IMG/VR virus record: IMGVR_UViG_3300035670_010324
Coordinates: 1 to 20,482 of that record
DNA from: a virus
Length of the DNA: 20,482 nt
Direction: 5' to 3' (one strand)
Made by a program: the position numbers and the translations under genes. Shown here in pieces: positions 7,181-14,605 of the stretch. The notes under the pieces were generated by a model. That model was not told the DNA's origin and ran no database searches. It saw nothing but the letters and a program-made list of their open reading frames with translations. The first letter of the stretch is position 1, and every line of letters starts with the position of its first letter.

Positions 7181-7339
7181 TTGATAAATGAGAATAAGTT
7201 AGCTATTGAAATCGCAAAGAAAGAGAAAGGCGAGGAAGTGAGTATTGCCCAGATTAAAGAGGTTTTGAGATTAGCATTAAAGCTTTTAGCTAAAGAGAAG
7301 CCTAGTGATGTTTTGGCATTATTAGAAAAGAGGGGGTGA
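7181..7339 (+). CDS. Small helical protein after the portal gene (52 residues)
   Basis: The start is a TTG preceded by a very strong GAGGTGAT site five bases away. The nearby ATG at 7188 leads to a stop after four codons, so TTG must be used. The product is mostly charged helix (AIEIAKKEKGEEVSIAQIKE, then LALKLLAKEKPSDVLALLEK) with no membrane segment. Small helical proteins often follow portal genes in phages. The function is unknown. Confidence 0.7.
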   Translation: MINENKLAIEIAKKEKGEEVSIAQIKEVLRLALKLLAKEKPSDVLALLEKRG

Positions 7340-7345
7340 ATATAT

Positions 7346-7393
7346 ATGCCATGTGGAGGAAGAAAACGAAGAAGAGGTAAAAAGAGACAATGA
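7346..7393 (+). CDS. 15-residue basic peptide
   Basis: The product is MPCGGRKRRRGKKRQ. It has a strong AGAGGGGGTGA ribosome site, and its stop overlaps the next ATG as ATGA, so it is probably translated despite its size. It repeats the CGG plus Lys/Arg core and the ribosome-site sequence of the 38-residue basic protein at 3417-3533. It could bind nucleic acid or act as a coupling leader for the next gene. Confidence 0.5.
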   Translation: MPCGGRKRRRGKKRQ

Positions 7394-7701
7394 ATAGTGA
7401 ACAGCTGAATGTTATTAACGATGTTATTCAAGATATTAATATTCCCGACCCGTTAGATATTAAATTCAATAAATTATCTAATGACATGAATGATTTAGTT
7501 AAATCTCCAGCTTGGCAGCAATTAGTTTTAGACTGGACAAAATTGAGAGAGCAGTTAGTTAATTTGCTTTTAGAAGCTAAAACAATTAAAGAGATGCAGG
7601 GTTTACAGAATAGAATTAAAGACCTTGATCTAATAATAGCTAGCCCTAAGAAGCATCTTAGACAGTCAGAAATATATTTGAAAAGGAGACATAAATGGTA
7701 G
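7390..7701 (+). CDS. Coiled-coil protein before the scaffold (103 residues)
   Basis: The protein is almost wholly helical, with heptad-like spacing in LVKSPAWQQLVLDWTKLREQ and IKEMQGLQNRIKDLDLIIAS and a basic C-terminus (LKRRHKW). It is translationally coupled upstream (ATGA) and overlaps the scaffold start by seven bases. It lies in the head module and may assist assembly, but no family is recognised. Confidence 0.7.
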   Translation: MNSEQLNVINDVIQDINIPDPLDIKFNKLSNDMNDLVKSPAWQQLVLDWTKLREQLVNLLLEAKTIKEMQGLQNRIKDLDLIIASPKKHLRQSEIYLKRRHKW

Positions 7702-8684
7702 AGCAAAACCCAACCCCAGTGGCAACGCCTGAAATTGCGCCCACTAGTGCTGGAACTTCTATACCATCTCAAGCGACACAAGTTGGAGCTACGCCTTCTA
7801 ATCCTAATTTTAGTAGCATGACAAGTGCGGATATAGCTGAGATGATTGCAAAGTTAAACCAGCCGGGCGGTGAACCTTCTCCAGTAACAGAGGGAAAACC
7901 GCAAGTTAATGAAGCATTACAGAAAGAAGGTAGTAAGCCAGTAATTCCGCCTAAATTCTTGAATCCAGACGGGAGTCCGAATGTTGAGGCTTTAGCTAAG
8001 AGTTATGCTGAAATAGAGAAAGCTTATGGCAGATCGATGAATGCATCTAAAGAAAACGAAGAGCTTAAAAATCAGGTTGCGTATATGAACCAGATAGTAG
8101 CTGATGTTAAGGCTAGTTACGATGATCTAAAAAATCAAATCAGCCAGCCTGGATCACAACCCGGGACACAGCAGCCAACTCCTGAGAGGGTATATACTCC
8201 TGAAGAGCTAGAGTTATTAGAGAAGAATCCGGGCGAATTCGTTAGACGTGAGGCTCGCAAAGAGGTTGACGCTCTTAAGAGGGAACTATTACAGAAGGAT
8301 GATAAATCAAAAGAGGAAGCTCGGGTAGCGAGACTTGTTGATTATGAGATGTTCACAGCTCTTAATCGAGCTAGGCAATCGTTACCTAGTTTTCAAGCTT
8401 TAGAGCCTAAGATCGCTGAACTTATTAATCAGCCGTTTATTAATCAGCATCCAGACGCTATACCATTTGCTTATTATAGTTTACTAGGTCAGCAGATGCC
8501 ACAGATAGCTGAGAGCATAAGAAATGATTATTATAAGCAAGGTTACGAAGCTGCGAAAGCTGATTTAGCTAAACAGGTTGAGGGTGGTGGCCGAGATACC
8601 GCTCCTGCAACGGCTGGGTTAGAGAATATAGACATTAAAAAAGCGACATCTGATCAATTAGCGAAGGTGTTGCCTAGATATTAA
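7695..8684 (+). CDS. Probable capsid scaffolding protein
   Basis: The position directly before the major capsid gene and the composition both fit an internal scaffold that guides prohead assembly and then leaves. The first 90 residues are Pro/Ser/Thr-rich and likely disordered. A KFLNPDGSPNVEALAKSYAE segment and a coiled coil (NEELKNQVAYMNQIVADVKA) follow, then a second Pro/Gln-rich linker and charged helices. No protease motif is visible, so scaffold removal by cleavage would need another protein. AAAGGAG seven bases before the ATG marks the start. Scaffolds diverge quickly, so the call rests on context and composition. Confidence 0.75.
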   Translation: MVEQNPTPVATPEIAPTSAGTSIPSQATQVGATPSNPNFSSMTSADIAEMIAKLNQPGGEPSPVTEGKPQVNEALQKEGSKPVIPPKFLNPDGSPNVEALAKSYAEIEKAYGRSMNASKENEELKNQVAYMNQIVADVKASYDDLKNQISQPGSQPGTQQPTPERVYTPEELELLEKNPGEFVRREARKEVDALKRELLQKDDKSKEEARVARLVDYEMFTALNRARQSLPSFQALEPKIAELINQPFINQHPDAIPFAYYSLLGQQMPQIAESIRNDYYKQGYEAAKADLAKQVEGGGRDTAPATAGLENIDIKKATSDQLAKVLPRY

Positions 8685-8686
8685 AA

Positions 8687-8725
8687 ATTTAGTCTTGAGA
8701 TTTAGTCTTGAAATTTAGTCCTGAG
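8687..8725 (+). repeat. Three tandem copies of a 13-base unit
   Basis: The units are ATTTAGTCTTGAG, ATTTAGTCTTGAA and ATTTAGTCCTGAG, exactly head to tail, in the gap between scaffold and capsid genes. The differences fall at positions 9 and 13. They could be protein-binding sites controlling capsid expression, or the product of replication slippage. Confidence 0.9.
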
Positions 8726-8736
8726 GTCGATATGTT
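8708..8736 (+). promoter_or_regulatory. Candidate promoter for the major capsid gene
   Basis: TTGAAA (one mismatch to TTGACA) and TATGTT (two mismatches to TATAAT) are spaced by exactly 17 bases. The -35 element lies in the second copy of the 13-base tandem repeat. Extra transcription of the capsid gene would make sense because its product is needed in hundreds of copies. The -10 match is weak. Confidence 0.35.
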
Positions 8737-8780
8737 AAAAAAGGGATAGTTAGAATCTTAAAAGAAAGGAGAATTATTTT

Positions 8781-9896
8781 ATGGCAACTATACATGAACC
8801 AATGACGACTACTGCTAACGCTGCTCAATATGTAGTACATCAATATTATGATAAGCGTTATTTAGAGCGTTTAATTGCTTCAATGTATTGGTATCAGGGC
8901 TGTGAAAAGCGAGAGCTACCAAAGAATACTGGTAAAAAAGTATGGTTTCATGCTTACAAGAAACTTGGTATTGGAACAAACCTCACAGAAGGCACCAAAC
9001 CAACTTCGAAAGTCATGTCATCGTACAATGTATCCGCTCAATTAACTGAATACGGAGATTTTACTTCCGTATCAGATGTTATGGAATTGACCGCTATAAG
9101 TAGCGTAATCGAACAGGCAGTGGATGTTCTTGCAGAACAGAGTGCTGATACTATGGATAAATATATTAGATATATGGCCTTTAATGGCGCAATGCATATA
9201 ACACCAGTTGGCAAGTCTTTGTCGGTAGGTGTAAGGCAAAGATATACAGGATCAGCTAGTGCTATGAGTGCGTTCCATAATAAAGTTATAGGTTTCACTT
9301 TGTTGGAAGTTGGTAGTTTATCGGGCGTAGGTGCAGCCGGAGCTATTTCAGCATCTGCAAACTTTGGAACCTCAGCTTGGGAAAAGAAGATTACGTTAAG
9401 GGATGTAAGAAAAGCTGTTACACTCTTGAGACAGCGTAATGTTCAGCCTCTTGATGGCCAGTATTTCTTAGGTATAGCATCTCCAGGTGCGTTAGAACAT
9501 TTGAGAGATGATACCGCAACTGGTGGCTGGGTTGATTGGCAGAAATATACAGATAATACGCCTATGATGAAGGGTGAAGTAGGCAGGGCAGAGAGAGTCC
9601 GATTTGTTGAGACTACAAATGCCTGGGATTATCCGTTAGGTAATGCGAATCTATCAGTTACGATTATAACCGTTATTGGTAAAGGTGCGCTTGGAGTAGT
9701 CGATTTTCAATCTGTTCAAGATGTTCAAAATGGCAAGAATGAGAACTCGATTATTATAAAGAGAGCAAATCAGTATCAAACACTTGATCCTCTCGATCAG
9801 GTAGCTGGCACCGTAGGGTGGAAATGGATTATTGCAGCTTCAATCTTGAATCCGTCTTGTGGAGTACACTTGATGGGTATAAGGAAAGCAGCGTAA
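8781..9896 (+). CDS. Major capsid protein (N4-gp56 family)
   Basis: The sequence follows the HK97-fold N4-gp56 capsid family pattern: ELPKNTGKKVWFHAYKKLGI, then LTEGTKPTSKVM, then QLTEYGDFTSVSDVMELTAI and EQAVDVLAEQSADTMDKYIR. At 371 residues it is close to the usual family length. AAAGGAG precedes the ATG. No N-terminal delta domain or cleavage site is evident, which agrees with a separate scaffold gene just upstream. A stable hairpin follows the stop. I am confident of the family. Confidence 0.93.
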   Translation: MATIHEPMTTTANAAQYVVHQYYDKRYLERLIASMYWYQGCEKRELPKNTGKKVWFHAYKKLGIGTNLTEGTKPTSKVMSSYNVSAQLTEYGDFTSVSDVMELTAISSVIEQAVDVLAEQSADTMDKYIRYMAFNGAMHITPVGKSLSVGVRQRYTGSASAMSAFHNKVIGFTLLEVGSLSGVGAAGAISASANFGTSAWEKKITLRDVRKAVTLLRQRNVQPLDGQYFLGIASPGALEHLRDDTATGGWVDWQKYTDNTPMMKGEVGRAERVRFVETTNAWDYPLGNANLSVTIITVIGKGALGVVDFQSVQDVQNGKNENSIIIKRANQYQTLDPLDQVAGTVGWKWIIAASILNPSCGVHLMGIRKAA

Positions 9897-9921
9897 TACT
9901 TATTGTAACTTTTTACATATA

Positions 9922-9960
9922 AAGTTAGGAGGTTGGCTCGAAAAGTCAACCTCTTAGCTT
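9922..9960 (+). other. Stable 16-base-pair RNA hairpin after the capsid gene
   Basis: The 5' arm AAGTTAGGAGGTTGGC pairs with GTCAACCTCTTAGCTT across a seven-base loop, with three G-U pairs. No T run follows on the + strand, so it is not a standard intrinsic terminator. It may protect the capsid mRNA 3' end from nucleases, or partly reduce downstream transcription. The AGGAGG in the 5' arm would be hidden by pairing. Confidence 0.7.
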
Positions 9961-9969
9961 GAGGTGAGA

Positions 9970-10137
9970 ATGAAAAAGCGCAGATACAAATTGTATCATC
10001 GTGCAAAAACAAACGAAGAACAAAGAGGGCGGGATAATATTTACTACCAAGAGTATAGTGTTGGTGATGGAGTATTTAAGATATTTCCAGAATTAGAGCT
10101 AGAGTTAGGGTCGAATTTAACTGATAAGGAATGGTAA
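9970..10137 (+). CDS. Small protein of unknown function (55 residues) before the radical SAM gene
   Basis: GAGGTGAG precedes the ATG, and the stop is two bases before the preferred radical SAM start. The N-terminus is basic (MKKRRYKLYHRAKTNEEQRG) and the rest acidic (FPELELELGSNLTDKEW), with no cysteine. A virion role is possible because it follows the capsid gene. A short peptide directly before a SPASM-type radical SAM enzyme could also be that enzyme's substrate. Neither is shown. Confidence 0.65.
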   Translation: MKKRRYKLYHRAKTNEEQRGRDNIYYQEYSVGDGVFKIFPELELELGSNLTDKEW

Positions 10138-10139
10138 AA

Positions 10140-11189
10140 ATGGTAGAAGAATGGCATTCAGAATATAATTCTTTTAATTCTTGGAAAGGTTTAATGTATA
10201 TTGAACATTATAGAGCTATTCTTAAAGGCGAATTCTTACCTCCAATAGAGGTTAATCTTGACCCTGTTAATCAATGTAATTTAGCTTGTGTATGGTGTAA
10301 TAATGCTATTACCAGAACACGTAATATTATTATGCCGATAGATAAAATTTTGAAGTTGATAGAGTATCTTAAAAAATGGGGTGCGAAAGCTATTTGTGTG
10401 GCTGGAGGTGGTGAGCCAACTTTGCATCCTAATTTAGATCAAATATTTGATTTTTGTAAATTTATGGATATGCCAATAAGCATTTTAACTAACGGGACTT
10501 TTAAGTATGATTGGCATATTCCATCAGTAGCTGAAGTATCACGTTGGATTGGTGTAAGCCTGGATTGTGCGACTAAAAAGACTTATTTGAAATTAAAGAA
10601 ATCAGATAAATTTGATGTTGTAATTAATAATATGAAACTAATTGCTCAGTATGGCACTAAAGAGCTTACATATAAGTTTCTATTACATCCTGATAATCAA
10701 TATGAAGTTTATAAAGCTATTGAGCTCGCTAAAGACATAGGATGTCAAAGAATTCACATAAGGCCTTTAGCGTTTATGTATTTTCAAGATTGTGAAGCTG
10801 ATTATGATATTGGTTCTATTAATGATCAAGTTATAGAGGGCAGAGGTATTTTTGAAGATGATAATTTTAAGGTATTTTATGTTCAGCATAAATACAATAA
10901 AGATTTGCATAGAACTTTTAATTTTAAGAAATGTTTAGCTACTCCTATAATGATGATGATCGAGGCTAATGGTGATGTAATGTTATGTATTGATCGTAAG
11001 AATGAGCCTTCAATGTGTATAGGAAATGTTTATAAAAATGAGTTAAAGGAAATATGGGGAAGTGATCAGCATAAACGAGTAATTGAAGGTGTAAATTTGA
11101 AAGACTGTCAAAAATGCACTTTTAATAAATATAACGAACAGATCGAAAAAGCAGTTATAAATAATGCTTTAGATTATGAATTTACTTAA
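10140..11189 (+). CDS. Radical SAM enzyme with SPASM-like C-terminal cluster
   Basis: CNLACVWC (cysteines 46, 50 and 53) is the CX3CX2C motif that binds the catalytic [4Fe-4S] cluster and SAM. GGGEPTLHP is the usual SAM-contact strand. The C-terminus has C-X12-G-X4-C (CLATP to VMLC), another Cys nine residues later, and a DCQKC pair. That is fewer than a full two-cluster SPASM domain and suggests one auxiliary cluster (twitch/SPASM-like). Relatives modify peptides or small molecules by radical chemistry, and the substrate cannot be read here. AAGGA nine bases upstream favours this ATG over one nine bases earlier. It lies between the capsid gene and a membrane-anchored virion-like protein, an unusual place for this enzyme. 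Confidence 0.9.
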   Translation: MVEEWHSEYNSFNSWKGLMYIEHYRAILKGEFLPPIEVNLDPVNQCNLACVWCNNAITRTRNIIMPIDKILKLIEYLKKWGAKAICVAGGGEPTLHPNLDQIFDFCKFMDMPISILTNGTFKYDWHIPSVAEVSRWIGVSLDCATKKTYLKLKKSDKFDVVINNMKLIAQYGTKELTYKFLLHPDNQYEVYKAIELAKDIGCQRIHIRPLAFMYFQDCEADYDIGSINDQVIEGRGIFEDDNFKVFYVQHKYNKDLHRTFNFKKCLATPIMMMIEANGDVMLCIDRKNEPSMCIGNVYKNELKEIWGSDQHKRVIEGVNLKDCQKCTFNKYNEQIEKAVINNALDYEFT

Positions 11190-11199
11190 AGGAGGTTGT

Positions 11200-11610
11200 A
11201 TGAACAAATGGTTTTTGATTGGGTTGGCAGTTGGAGTTGGAATGATAAGTATGTTAGCGTTAACACCGAGAGAGGGTATTCAGTTTGTACTTAAAGACCC
11301 TGTAACTAACTTTAGGACATATCAGGTTAGTATAACTTCGACTTCGGCAACTGAAATTGTAATTCCTGACGCAAATAACATTAGGCGAACAGGGATTGAT
11401 ATTGTAAATACAAGTCAATATATAGTTTATTTATTAAGTTCAACTGCAACGACAGTGACTAATGGTTATCAATTAACGACAACATCTGGAACATGCAGTA
11501 CTTATTCTATAAATACGACTAAACCAATTTACGCTTTAATAACACCATTAGGTGGTGCTGAGACTGCGGCAACAGGTACTATAAATTTTGCAGTAAAGAA
11601 TTATGACTAG
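11200..11610 (+). CDS. Membrane-anchored Ser/Thr-rich protein (136 residues), possible decoration protein
   Basis: I chose the ATG after AAAGGAGG, rather than an earlier in-frame one, because the resulting N-terminus MNKWFLIGLAVGVGMISMLA is a clean membrane anchor or signal sequence. The remaining ~110 residues are beta-rich and crowded with Ser and Thr (TSTSATEIVIP, STATTVTNGYQLTTTSGTCS). This composition suits a surface-exposed, possibly O-glycosylated protein, and glycosyltransferase genes follow directly. A head-fibre or decoration role is possible. No family is recognised. Confidence 0.7.
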   Translation: MNKWFLIGLAVGVGMISMLALTPREGIQFVLKDPVTNFRTYQVSITSTSATEIVIPDANNIRRTGIDIVNTSQYIVYLLSSTATTVTNGYQLTTTSGTCSTYSINTTKPIYALITPLGGAETAATGTINFAVKNYD

Positions 11611-11636
11611 AAGACTAGAAGACTAGAAGACTAGAA
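11605..11636 (+). repeat. Four tandem copies of GACTAGAA
   Basis: Four exact 8-base copies run head to tail. The first contains the TAG stop of the preceding gene and the array ends 19 bases before the next ATG, so the units add extra TAG codons in several frames. It may be a slippage product, or a spacer that limits read-through and sets translation of the glycosyltransferase gene. The TAGTCTT core read on the opposite strand resembles the 13-base repeats upstream of the capsid gene. Confidence 0.95.
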
Positions 11637-11655
11637 AAGAGAGGGGAAAGACACA

Positions 11656-13308
11656 ATGGGAAAAGCAAAGAAAAAGAAATTTAGTTTTTGTATACCGAAC
11701 TATAAATGTTCGGATACTCTTGCGAAATGTTTAGGGTCAATTAAAGATCAGGATTATCCGGAAGTAGAGATTATTGTTGTTAATGATAGCCCTGATCCAT
11801 CTGCTGATGAAGTCTTAAAGGCATTTTCGGAAGTTAAAACTACATGTACAGGTCCTGAGCCTATGGGTGCTCCTTACGCCAGGAATCTTGCGTATTCGAT
11901 GTCAACTGGCGATTATATAAGCTTTTTAGACCCTGACACTTATTTATTACCGGGGGCTATAAGAGCTTGGAGTGAAGCTTTTGACGAGAATCCAGATTGT
12001 GGATTTGTTTATTCAGGCTATAAAATTAAGGGCCTTGAAGGGTTTTATCCTAGTGAACCTTTTGATCCTTATTTTTTAGAGATTAATAATTATATTAATG
12101 GTATGAACCCTATGCGTAGAGAGGTTTTTCCATCCAATGGTTGGGATGTTAATTGCAAATCATTACAAGACTGGGATTTATGGCTTAGGATTATTAAAAG
12201 CGGTGTAAAGGGTTATTATTTAGGGGATAAGGTCTTTTATTATGAAACCGAGCCACCTAAAAAGCAGGGTATTTCAGCGGATAGCCATAATAATTGGTTA
12301 GCTAGAAAAGAATATATCCAGAAGAAGCTTAATTTACCGGTTAGGGATATATGCATAACTTCTTTAGCAGCACCTGAGCATGCTAGAAGAATATCCAAGC
12401 TTATGGGGATTGATTATTGTTACTGGGAGATGCTTTCATTAAAACCTCATAAGTATAAATTAGTTTATTTATTAGGCATGTTTCCAGGTAATGGGTCAAG
12501 AAATTTTGTGCCATTTTATAGTAATGAATCATTAACTTTTAAACCTAACTTAAAATGCGTAATTCACTGGATAGGGACCGATATAGTACACATGAGGACT
12601 ATGGCTACATTCCAGCAGCTTCAAGCTTTAGTAACTGGTTATAACAAACGATTTACTCAGTTTTGTCAAAGTGAATCTAATCAAAAGGAGCTCAAAGAGT
12701 TAGGGATAAAAGCTGAGCTACTACCATTGCCGGTTGAGGTGCCTATAATTAAGGCATTTGATATGCCGGTTGAATTTACAGTTGCTATTTATGATCATGG
12801 TCAAAGTCGAGAAGATGTATATTGCAAAGCTTTAATGAGTGATATTGTAAAATCTTGCCCAGATATTAAGTTTATATTCTTTGGTGAAGAGCATAATATT
12901 GGTAAAGAGAACAATTATCAATTCTTAGGCAGGGTTAATATTGACGATGTTATTAAGCAATCCAGTTGTTTGCTTAGAATTACTAGACATGATGGTTTTC
13001 CTGTAACCCCAGTTGAATTTATAGTTCATAACAGGCCTACAATAACAAGCAATAAATACCCGTATCAGATAAAAGTTGATTTTGATGGAACTCTAAGCGA
13101 TATGAATGTTCCTGTTTTAAAGAAGCGGATAATAAATGAGCTTAGGAAGTTAAAAGCTAATGAATCTGAAAAGATAGATTTTGATGCTGCTAGAAATTAT
13201 TATAGACAGATACTAAGTCCGCATAAACTAAAGAGACGGCTTAAAACGTTGTCTATGGTGACTACGGTGACTGGGAATGCTAGTTCAACGCAGGGAGGGG
13301 GAAAATGA
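11656..13308 (+). CDS. Two-domain glycosyltransferase (GT2 plus GT-B-like)
   Basis: Residues about 9-220 are a GT-A family 2 domain: FCIPNYKCSDTLAKCLGSIK, then EIIVVND, the metal-binding DPD at 92-94, and QDWDLWLR at 171-178 with the likely catalytic base. Residues from about 230 look like a GT-B fold. FIFFGEEHNIG is followed by FLGRVNIDDVIKQSSCLLRI and HDGFPVTPVEFIVHNRP, resembling the donor-binding half of GT4-type enzymes. One protein may therefore add two sugars in sequence. Its neighbours are a Ser/Thr-rich protein upstream and another glycosyltransferase coupled by ATGA downstream. Donor and acceptor are unknown. The GT2 part is firmer than the GT-B part. Confidence 0.85.
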   Translation: MGKAKKKKFSFCIPNYKCSDTLAKCLGSIKDQDYPEVEIIVVNDSPDPSADEVLKAFSEVKTTCTGPEPMGAPYARNLAYSMSTGDYISFLDPDTYLLPGAIRAWSEAFDENPDCGFVYSGYKIKGLEGFYPSEPFDPYFLEINNYINGMNPMRREVFPSNGWDVNCKSLQDWDLWLRIIKSGVKGYYLGDKVFYYETEPPKKQGISADSHNNWLARKEYIQKKLNLPVRDICITSLAAPEHARRISKLMGIDYCYWEMLSLKPHKYKLVYLLGMFPGNGSRNFVPFYSNESLTFKPNLKCVIHWIGTDIVHMRTMATFQQLQALVTGYNKRFTQFCQSESNQKELKELGIKAELLPLPVEVPIIKAFDMPVEFTVAIYDHGQSREDVYCKALMSDIVKSCPDIKFIFFGEEHNIGKENNYQFLGRVNIDDVIKQSSCLLRITRHDGFPVTPVEFIVHNRPTITSNKYPYQIKVDFDGTLSDMNVPVLKKRIINELRKLKANESEKIDFDAARNYYRQILSPHKLKRRLKTLSMVTTVTGNASSTQGGGK

Positions 13309-14594
13309 AAAAGGTAACTACACATAAAAAAAAGTTGAAACAACCAAAAGAAGTCAAAGAAGTCAAGGTAACATTTTGTGTGCCAGCGTATAATAAAGTT
13401 GAATATTTAGCGGATGCTATAGAATCATTTTTAGAACAAAAATATGATAATAAAGAGTTACTTATTGGCGACGATGCAAGTACTGATTATACGGAGCAAT
13501 TAGCTACTTGGTATGCAAATAAATATCCAAATATTAGATATATAAGAGTTAATGCTAATATAGGTGTCGCTAATATGCGTAATTTATTAATAGATGAAGC
13601 TAAAGGTGATATTATTTTTATTAATGACGCTGATGATATGAGCGAAACAAATCGAATAATTAGTACTATGGCAGTTTTTAATAAAGAGCCTGAAATAGGT
13701 GTTGTATATGGCGATTGTGCAGTTATAAATGGGCTTGGTTTCCAGCATAGCACTTTAGGTTCTCAAGAAATGCAGGTATGGAAACTTAAGCATGAGAATT
13801 TTGTACCTCATCCTACGGTAGCGTTTAGGAAATCGGTAGGCATTAAATATCGGAAGGACTTGAATTTTATTGATGATTGGTATTTTTATCTAGATTGCAT
13901 TAAGCATGGCATTAAATTTAAGTATATTCCTGCTACATTAGCTGTTTATAGGCCTATAATTTCAGGTTTAACACTTAAAGATGGTTTTAGTAATAAAGAC
14001 AAGGAATTAAAAAAAGAGGTTTTGAGGCAAGAATTCAAGGATTTTGATGATGATATAACTGAAAATCTAAAGAATAAACCTCAGCAGAAAGTTAGAGTAA
14101 AGCGGATACTTAAAGAGATAGCTAATGAGTCAAAGGTGCTTGATTTAGGGTCAAATGGAGGTTATATAGCAGAGTTACTTGAGAAGAAAGGATGTCAAGT
14201 TAAATGCTATGAGATAGCTTCTAATTTAGTTGATATTTGTAAAGCTAAAGGCCTTGATGTCGAAAGAGTAGATGCTAGAAATTTTAATGATTATGATAGT
14301 TATGATATTGTCTTAGCTGGAGACATATTAGAACACATGGGTAATGAAGATGTTAAAAAGGTGCTTGAAAATAGCTATAACGCATTAAAAAAAGATGGGA
14401 AATTTATAGCGACTGTTCCGTATAAACATTCGTTCTATAATGCTGATAGAATAGTTGAGCATATCAAGGATTATTCGCTAGATGATTTTAATAAGTTATT
14501 TGATAGATTCGAATATAAAGCAGAACCTATTTATGTAGGTGATATGTCAGTTAGCTTATGGCTATTTATAACTGGTACTAAAAAAGAGGGCTGA
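13305..14594 (+). CDS. Glycosyltransferase family 2 fused to a SAM methyltransferase
   Basis: After a Lys-rich lead, residues about 22-215 form a GT2 domain: TFCVPAYNKVEYLADAIESF, LLIGDDAST, and the nucleotide-sugar/metal motif DAD at 108-110. Residues about 262-429 are a class I methyltransferase with motif I VLDLGSNGG at 278-286, acidic E303 after the second strand, and GDILEHMGN near 339-346. The fusion suggests that a transferred sugar is methylated, which in polysaccharides can block further extension. It begins in an ATGA overlap with the preceding glycosyltransferase gene. Substrates cannot be read from sequence. Confidence 0.88.
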   Translation: MKKVTTHKKKLKQPKEVKEVKVTFCVPAYNKVEYLADAIESFLEQKYDNKELLIGDDASTDYTEQLATWYANKYPNIRYIRVNANIGVANMRNLLIDEAKGDIIFINDADDMSETNRIISTMAVFNKEPEIGVVYGDCAVINGLGFQHSTLGSQEMQVWKLKHENFVPHPTVAFRKSVGIKYRKDLNFIDDWYFYLDCIKHGIKFKYIPATLAVYRPIISGLTLKDGFSNKDKELKKEVLRQEFKDFDDDITENLKNKPQQKVRVKRILKEIANESKVLDLGSNGGYIAELLEKKGCQVKCYEIASNLVDICKAKGLDVERVDARNFNDYDSYDIVLAGDILEHMGNEDVKKVLENSYNALKKDGKFIATVPYKHSFYNADRIVEHIKDYSLDDFNKLFDRFEYKAEPIYVGDMSVSLWLFITGTKKEG

Positions 14595-14605
14595 TTTTTG
14601 AAATT

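Noticed and set aside
6994-7431. 145-codon open frame on the - strand across the portal end and small genes
   Set aside because: It lies opposite several + strand genes with strong ribosome sites and coupled junctions, and its protein looks like a reading-frame shadow.
11176-11199. Earlier ATG for the 136-residue membrane-anchored protein
   Set aside because: It falls inside the radical SAM coding end, and a strong AAAGGAGG lies between it and the ATG at 11200, which gives a cleaner membrane anchor.
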